Assembly: GCA_016839955.1 (NCBI GenBank)
Contig: JAEOTI010000496.1
Location: forward strand, 1 to 18,047
Origin: Candidatus Hodarchaeota archaeon
GTDB taxonomy: Archaea > Asgardarchaeota > Heimdallarchaeia > Hodarchaeales > YT1-057
DNA length: 18,047 nt
Reading direction: 5' to 3'
The stretch's first letter is position 1, and each line of letters begins with the position of its first letter. Positions 13,351 through 18,047 of this stretch are shown here, one piece after another. The position numbers and the translations under genes are program-made. The notes beneath the pieces were generated by a model, which worked only from the letters and a program-made list of their open reading frames with translations, was not told where the DNA came from and did not search any database.

Positions 13351-16006
13351 TAAGACAGAATTTGTTATTCTTTGTAATTTTGATGAATTTCATGTTTATA
13401 ATTGGTATTATCAAAGGGATCCTGTTAGTATATTCGCGTTGGAAGATTTACCACGAACTTGGAGATCATTAGCTTTTTTACATCCGAAAAAAACAATTCG
13501 GCCAATTTTTAATAACGATCTCGTTGCAGTAACGAAAGAAGCGGCAGAGAATATTGCAAGACTTTACAGTTCCTTAATTGAGAGGGGTATTGAACAGGGG
13601 AAGGCTCAAGTTTTCACACTACAATGTTTAACAGCATTATTCGCAGAGGATATGAATTTATTTCCAATGAAAGGATTTTTTTATGATTTAATTAATGATT
13701 GTAAGAATGGAGAATCAAGCTATGATTTATTTTATCTTTTGTTTAAACAGATGAACTCTAAAACGCCAGCGTCTGGTGGAAGATTTAAGGGGGTGAAATT
13801 CTTCAACGGGGGAATTTTCAAGAAAGTATACAAAATCGATCTCACTAACCAAGAACTAGAGCTGTTATTAATCGCTTCAACATATAATTGGGCTAAAGTC
13901 CAACCTTCAATATTTGGAAATATCTTTGAAAATAGTCTTGGGGAGGTTGAAAGACATGAAACAGGTTCACATTATACAGCGGAAATTGATATTTTACGAA
14001 TGATAGAACCGACTTTAATTAAACCTTTCAGGTTAAAAATTGAATCATTAAGGAGTCTAGAGGATTATGCACAGATTATCAAGGAGTTATCCAATTTAAA
14101 AATTTTAGATCCTGCTTGTGGAAGCGGAAACTTTCTGTATGTGGCGTTCAGGGAGATTACACAATTAGAATTAGATCTCCTTCGAAAAATCACAGAAAAA
14201 TTCGCTTCTGCAAGAAAGACCACTTTACATTCAAGTATTGATTTAAGAAATTTCTTTGGTATTGATATAAATCCCTTTGCAATAGAGTTGGCTAAAATCA
14301 CCCTCTCTTTCGCTATAGTAATTATGACGAGAGAATTCAATAAATTTAATCAAAAACTTAAATCTTCTGGATGGATTGACTATTTTGATCCGAAAGATCC
14401 CCTACCTTTTGAAGATTTAGATAAAAATTTTTCAGCTGACGATGCGTTGGTAACAGACTGGCCAGAAGTGAATATAATCATTGGTAATCCTCCATTTCAA
14501 TCTAAAAATAAAATTCAACAAGAGTTAGGAGCAGATTATATTAGAAAAATCAGAGATTTATTCCCAGATGTGTCTGGGATGGCTGATTATTGTGTCTATT
14601 GGTTTAGAAAAGCTCATGACCATTTACCATATGACGGTAGGGCTGGGTTAGTAGGAACAAATACTATTAGTCAAACAAATTCCCGTAAGGGTGGGTTAGA
14701 TTACATTACAGCGAATAACGGAATAATTATTGATGCTGTAAAGACGATGCCATGGCCTGGTGCAGCTGTAGTGTATGTTTCCATTGTAAATTGGATTAAA
14801 AGTAAAACTGAAATAAAAACTCGAAAAACTTTACGCGAGTTGGCTGGAGATAAAGGCTCGGAGTGGCAAGAATATGAATTAGGTCATATTCCTTCTTCAC
14901 TTTCTCATCAAACAGATGTATCACAAGCTGAGAAATTAGAAGTTAATAAAGATCCAAAGACATGTTTTCAAGGCCAAACGCATGGACACAGTGGATTCTT
15001 ATTAAAAATAGTTGAAAAAAGACACCTCTTAAAAAGTGAACCAGAAGCAATAGAAGCTATTTTTCCTTATCTAAATGCTCGGAATTTTATTACCAATGTC
15101 AAGTCTCAACCTAAGACTTATGTAATTGACTTTTTCCCACTTGAAATTTATGAAGCCCAAAAATACAAGAAGACATTCAAAATTGTTGAGGATAAAGTGC
15201 TACCCACAAGGAAAGAAAGATTAGAGCAAGAGAAAAGAAGAAATGAGAAAGTTTTGAAGATTAATCCAAAAGCCAAAGTCAATAGACATCACGCAAATTT
15301 CTATAAAAAATGGTGGCAATTATCCTACCCAAGAGGAGATTTACTAGAAGAATTAAAAAAGATTAATAGGTATATTGTCATTTCCCAAGTCTCAAGAAGA
15401 CCAATTTTTGATTTCATATCAACAAATATTCATCCTAACGCAGCTTTGATCGTTTTTACTTTCGAAGATGACTATTCTTATGGTATTCTGCAAAGTGTTT
15501 TACATTGGGAATGGATAAAAGCAAGATGTTCGACACTTAAAGGTGATTACAGATACACTTCGTCCACAGTTTACGAGTCTTTACCATGGCCTCAATGGGG
15601 AGAATTGGAGTTACTAGAGAAGAATAGCATTTTATTAAAAGAAATGTATAATTTGGTATTAAACGTGGCTAAACAAGCGAGAGATTTCAGAGAATTAAGG
15701 AATAAAATCAGAAATGAGAATAAATGGTCTTTACTTGAAGTTCACAAAAGCCTAGAAATGCCTGGGAAACATCCATTGAAGAGTTCTTTAGACGAATTGA
15801 ATAATGCAGTCTGGAATGCTTATTATTACGGCCTACCTGATGAGATGAAAACTGATGATCCATTGAAATTCCTATTTCAACTCAATCTTCATTGTAGTGA
15901 GCGTGAGAAAAAAGGTTTGAAAATAATTGGACCTGGTTTACCAGAATTCTGTGGTGAAGCCTCTGAATTTTATTCTAATGATGCCATCGATATTATTTCA
16001 AAATAA
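13334..16006 (+). CDS. Type IIG restriction-modification enzyme: N6-adenine methyltransferase and target recognition part
   Basis: An 890-residue frame continuing the MmeI-like enzyme. The segment EFVILCNFDEFHVYNW (9-24) is the end of the nuclease module; a helical spacer runs to about 210. SAM-binding motif X is near GSHYTAEIDI, motif I is ILDPACGSGNF (257-267), the following acidic strand is FFGIDINPF, and the catalytic motif IV is NPPF at 385-388, diagnostic of gamma-class N6-adenine (or exocyclic amino) methyltransferases. The region from about 540 to 800 should be the target recognition domain, with YTSSTVYESLPWPQW near its end. The enzyme would methylate one strand and cut at a distance. 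The ATG at 13334 has no SD and overlaps the nuclease frame by 17 nt. Methyltransferase alone appears intact. Confidence 0.85.
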   Translation: MDLYNNKTEFVILCNFDEFHVYNWYYQRDPVSIFALEDLPRTWRSLAFLHPKKTIRPIFNNDLVAVTKEAAENIARLYSSLIERGIEQGKAQVFTLQCLTALFAEDMNLFPMKGFFYDLINDCKNGESSYDLFYLLFKQMNSKTPASGGRFKGVKFFNGGIFKKVYKIDLTNQELELLLIASTYNWAKVQPSIFGNIFENSLGEVERHETGSHYTAEIDILRMIEPTLIKPFRLKIESLRSLEDYAQIIKELSNLKILDPACGSGNFLYVAFREITQLELDLLRKITEKFASARKTTLHSSIDLRNFFGIDINPFAIELAKITLSFAIVIMTREFNKFNQKLKSSGWIDYFDPKDPLPFEDLDKNFSADDALVTDWPEVNIIIGNPPFQSKNKIQQELGADYIRKIRDLFPDVSGMADYCVYWFRKAHDHLPYDGRAGLVGTNTISQTNSRKGGLDYITANNGIIIDAVKTMPWPGAAVVYVSIVNWIKSKTEIKTRKTLRELAGDKGSEWQEYELGHIPSSLSHQTDVSQAEKLEVNKDPKTCFQGQTHGHSGFLLKIVEKRHLLKSEPEAIEAIFPYLNARNFITNVKSQPKTYVIDFFPLEIYEAQKYKKTFKIVEDKVLPTRKERLEQEKRRNEKVLKINPKAKVNRHHANFYKKWWQLSYPRGDLLEELKKINRYIVISQVSRRPIFDFISTNIHPNAALIVFTFEDDYSYGILQSVLHWEWIKARCSTLKGDYRYTSSTVYESLPWPQWGELELLEKNSILLKEMYNLVLNVAKQARDFRELRNKIRNENKWSLLEVHKSLEMPGKHPLKSSLDELNNAVWNAYYYGLPDEMKTDDPLKFLFQLNLHCSEREKKGLKIIGPGLPEFCGEASEFYSNDAIDIISK

Positions 16007-16200
16007 AATATTAATCAATTAAGAATACTCTTCCAAGACCCCAGACTTTTCCCCAGACCTGTTGAGTTCTGGGAACGATTCCCCAATCCGAAACTTACCA
16101 TTATAAAGCAGAAATATTTCGATTTTGTATAAATAGATTAGCAAGACAAAGAGTTCAGAGGCACAAACAGTATACTAGAAAATGTCTCACTCTTGCTGAC

Positions 16201-16207
16201 TTTTTTT
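16201..16207 (+). terminator. Poly-T tract after the restriction-methyltransferase gene
   Basis: Seven T, followed by a second T5 tract at 16213-16217, about 195 nt past the stop. They lie between the convergent plus- and minus-strand genes and could end the plus-strand transcript. No strong stem precedes them. The rest of 16007-16255 shows no gene. Confidence 0.3.
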
Positions 16208-16255
16208 GACTTCTTTTTCGATTACGTTATATTTTTCGTGATGATCCTGCCCTTG

Positions 16256-16765
16256 TTAAAGAGAACTACTTGGAATCCCTGTTAGTGGATCAACACGATT
16301 GAGAATTCCACTAAATTTTGAAAATTCGGCAATGGTTGTTAACATTGCATAAGTTCTTAGAATGGTTCCTTTTCCTTCATGCACACTTGAACGGATTCCT
16401 CCATTCGGGGCTTGACACCCCGCTAAATACTTTTCAAGAGAGGTTGAGTATTTGTCGATAGCAATCGAGAGCATGTGTAGTGATAGAGTTGCACAATAGA
16501 TGTTCCAGACATTTGGATGATGACTTTTGACCACTCTAAACCCATCTCCTGCCCAGCATCCCTGAAGATATTTTAAAATGTCTTCTTTATCTTTATCCAG
16601 TGTTTTTTCAATTAATAATCTTATAGCGATTGCATTATATGTCGATTGAATATCTGGTTTTCGATAAAAAGGTTGGTCTCTATAACCTCCTGACTTATGT
16701 CTACATTCTCCGAGATAATCTAATACAGAACTTGGCGGAGCTTTATTGCACGTAATAAGTCCCAC
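16256..16765 (-). CDS. Prenyltransferase/squalene-cyclase-type toroid repeat protein, C-terminal part of a frameshifted gene
   Basis: A 169-residue frame with three alpha/alpha-toroid repeats: CRHKSGGYRDQPFYRKPDIQ (followed by STYNAIAIRLL), CWAGDGFRVV (followed by NVWNIYCATLSLHML), and CQAPNGGIRSS (followed by GTILRTYAMLTTI). Each has the pattern C/Q-x-x-x-GG/GF, then D/T-x-x-x-T/Y-x-A-x-x-x-L typical of protein prenyltransferase beta subunits and terpene cyclases. I see neither a DxDD cyclase motif nor the D-x-C zinc ligands of prenyltransferase beta subunits, so it may be a binding protein and not an enzyme. The listed start (GTG) is artificial: the frame is open up to 16807 and reads TVYVTTCVEAVVGLITCNK, continuing the helix of the preceding frame. 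Confidence 0.62.
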   Translation of the reverse strand: MGLITCNKAPPSSVLDYLGECRHKSGGYRDQPFYRKPDIQSTYNAIAIRLLIEKTLDKDKEDILKYLQGCWAGDGFRVVKSHHPNVWNIYCATLSLHMLSIAIDKYSTSLEKYLAGCQAPNGGIRSSVHEGKGTILRTYAMLTTIAEFSKFSGILNRVDPLTGIPSSSL

Positions 16766-17256
16766 AACTGCCTCAACACATGTCGTAACGTATACCGTGC
16801 ATTTGGTTTACGAGAAAAAGCTTTTTTTGTGTTATCATAACATTTAAAGAGAACTTCTGAAATGTCTTCTCGTAATTCGTCAGTCATATTTCCAGTCATT
16901 TGAGAAAGTAAAGCAAAGCGATAAAGATTTTGAGTATCAGCAAAACAGGATTGATTTTCAAGGCTAATAATCCACCAGTTCTTTTTTTTCACTAATTTCC
17001 CCTTTATATTACTTATTTGCCACTCTTTTTCCTTACCATTCAATTTTGCTATGGCAGCACCAGCGAATGTACTTTCTAAGTCAATTTTTGAGTGCTGAGG
17101 ATGTGGAACAAATCCATAATCACGTTTACATGACCGACAAAATTTTATTGCTGCGTTCAGATCGATTCCAGTTTTGCTTTCTGCATAATGATCACGATCT
17201 TTATAGAATTTCTTGGGTTTTCTTTCCCAAGGGTGATACCGGCGATCTTCACTCAT
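16720..17256 (-). CDS. Toroid repeat protein, N-terminal part of the frameshifted gene
   Basis: A 178-residue frame from ATG 17256. The N-terminus is basic and polar (RRYHPWERKPKKFYKDRDHY). The first toroid repeat is AIKFCRSCKRDYGFVPHPQH, followed by SKIDLESTFAGAAIAKLNG, in register with the repeats of the next frame. A beta-rich insertion (KGKLVKKKNWWIISL) follows, then further helices. The frame probably leaves true homology between 16807 and about 16790 and ends in a stop at 16720 after a basic, meaningless tail. ATG 17256 is chosen over the upstream ATG 17271 because GGAG lies 5 nt before it and because it overlaps the stop of the upstream gene by 8 nt. Full gene product would be about 330 residues. 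Confidence 0.62.
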   Translation of the reverse strand: MSEDRRYHPWERKPKKFYKDRDHYAESKTGIDLNAAIKFCRSCKRDYGFVPHPQHSKIDLESTFAGAAIAKLNGKEKEWQISNIKGKLVKKKNWWIISLENQSCFADTQNLYRFALLSQMTGNMTDELREDISEVLFKCYDNTKKAFSRKPNARYTLRHVLRQLWDLLRAIKLRQVLY

Positions 17257-17593
17257 TGAACTCCACACCATGCTCCTGAAGATATTGTGAGATTATTCTG
17301 ACTGTATCTCGAATTTCAATATTTTCAATCTTATAGAGAGGAATGTTACTTTTCTCGGCTAATTGAGAAGCTAATAACCAGAGCTCATTTAAATTTTCAA
17401 TTACTTCTTTTTCATTAAATTTAAGCTGGGTTCGTCTGGGGTAGTTCTGGGTGATACGGCGGATAGCGTCATCCCGATAATTCAGGGTGTGGGGGATGTA
17501 GTATTGGTTGAATGTTTCTTCGCCTCCCTCTTTGAAGACGGAGGATGCAAACAAAGCATCGTGAATAATATCACCTGAGTCCTTATTAGGCAT
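17249..17593 (-). CDS. Small protein, possibly related to the N-terminus of Cdc6/Orc1
   Basis: A 114-residue protein, first gene of the minus-strand pair. The segment FNQYYIPHTLNYRDDAIRRI (28-47) is reminiscent of the start of archaeal Cdc6/Orc1 initiators, where a 'YIP-x-LPHR-x-x-x-I' element precedes the AAA+ domain. Here no Walker A follows; instead a helical, Leu/Glu-rich second half (NELWLLASQLAEKSNI). It could be a truncated or repurposed initiator-like peptide, an adaptor, or an unrelated protein. Start codon ATG; only a weak GGAT ribosome site. It is translationally coupled to the toroid-repeat gene, so the two likely work together. The Cdc6 link is a hypothesis from one motif. Confidence 0.55.
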   Translation of the reverse strand: MPNKDSGDIIHDALFASSVFKEGGEETFNQYYIPHTLNYRDDAIRRITQNYPRRTQLKFNEKEVIENLNELWLLASQLAEKSNIPLYKIENIEIRDTVRIISQYLQEHGVEFNE

Positions 17594-17757
17594 AAGCAGG
17601 ATCCACTAATATGAGAAATGCTTCAATATCAAATCATACTAGAACATCTTATTTCTTAAGCATTTCCCGTTCTTTGATTATTTTTCAAAAAGGAATTAAT
17701 TAAAAGCCTGAATTAGTTTTTTATGTGAGTGCTTTATGCTTGGAATGAGAACCATAT
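17594..17757. promoter_or_regulatory. Divergent promoter region with a 9-bp inverted repeat
   Basis: These 164 bases separate two divergent genes and must hold both promoters. GAAATGCTT at 17615-17623 and AAGCATTTC at 17658-17666 are perfect inverted copies 34 nt apart, placed between the starts, and could be paired operator half-sites or a stem. AT-rich tracts are present, but no TATA box can be chosen with confidence. Confidence 0.4.
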
Positions 17758-18047
17758 ATGGGACGAAAAATTGAAGATATTTCTATTTTTGGCGAATATA
17801 AACAACCAGAAAACTGGATAATGGCAGCATTTTTACGCCAAAACATGGGTTTAATGGACACAGGATGGGATCTTAACAATGATCAGGTTTTGATTGTTGC
17901 TGGAAAAAATGCACTTGGGATAGCTCATAAGTTTGGGTATTATATCTGTCAGAATAAGCGAAGCTTCCGTCCCTCTCGTTTTATTGTTTTTTATACTAAT
18001 AATCAAATAAATGCTTTATTTGAAATTTTAGAAGACCCGAAAGATGA
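17758..18047 (+). CDS. Unknown protein, N-terminal part (cut by window edge)
   Basis: At least 96 residues open from an ATG at 17758 to the window end, starting MGRKIEDISIFGEYKQPENW. A short hydrophobic stretch, QVLIVAGKNALGIAHKFGYY, is followed by SFRPSRFIVFYTNNQINALF, which looks like a beta strand, turn and helix (strand FIVFYT, then NNQINALFEIL). I do not recognise the family. It is divergent from the toroid-repeat pair and may share regulation with it. The ribosome site is only GGAATGAG about 8 nt upstream. Confidence 0.55.
   Translation, partial: MGRKIEDISIFGEYKQPENWIMAAFLRQNMGLMDTGWDLNNDQVLIVAGKNALGIAHKFGYYICQNKRSFRPSRFIVFYTNNQINALFEILEDPKD

Noticed and set aside
16128..16135. TATAAATA, a good TATA-box match.
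   Set aside because: It lies between two convergent genes and no gene starts at a suitable distance on either strand.
1..18047. CRISPR array, tRNA, rRNA, insertion sequence or tandem repeat.
   Set aside because: I looked for regularly spaced repeats, cloverleaf-like segments, transposase motifs and terminal repeats and found none that held up.

Overview
This 18 kb, AT-rich window looks archaeal, but that is an inference. The signs are dense overlapping genes with Shine-Dalgarno (SD) sites, GTG/TTG starts, poly-T tracts after genes, a prenyltransferase/squalene-cyclase-type repeat protein, and a small protein with a weak resemblance to the N-terminus of archaeal Cdc6/Orc1. An Asgard-type archaeon would fit. 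No rRNA, tRNA or other diagnostic marker is present, so a bacterium is not excluded.

Region 1 (1-3870, minus strand) is a tightly coupled glycan operon. In transcription order it encodes a PHP-fold phosphoesterase, a UDP-glucuronate-decarboxylase-like NDP-sugar dehydratase, a CgeB-like glycosyltransferase, a radical SAM/SPASM protein, and the first 23 codons of a family 2 glycosyltransferase that leaves the window at base 1. Every junction overlaps, and most starts have a strong SD.

Region 2 (about 4300-16010, plus strand) is a nuclease-rich, defence-like island. It holds four unrelated PD-(D/E)XK-type candidates: one with D/ExE (4457), one with D/ExK (6059), one with D/ExK plus a C-terminal zinc finger (7677), and one with an N-terminal zinc ribbon and a PD/SxK variant (about 10071). 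The last follows a 312-residue protein of unknown function (9140) and appears to start at a non-ATG codon, so ATG/GTG/TTG gene callers would lose its first ~104 residues, including the zinc ribbon. Directly after its stop lies the orphaned C-terminus of an SMC/Rad50-type ATPase. A GHKL ATPase with a C-terminal HExxH motif follows, and then an MmeI-like type IIG restriction-methyltransferase. Both of these are broken by frameshifts.

Region 3 (16256-17593, minus strand) is a two-gene unit: the small possibly Cdc6-like protein, then a toroid-repeat protein that is again split by a frameshift. A divergent gene of unknown family starts at 17758 and runs off the right edge.

Gene remnants (4343-4432, 8299-8592, 11441-11611) and three frameshifts within 6 kb suggest a hot spot of gene gain and decay, or clustered assembly indels. 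The best candidates for an undescribed system are the 9140/10071 gene pair and the nuclease with a possible upstream leader ORF at 7627-8282.
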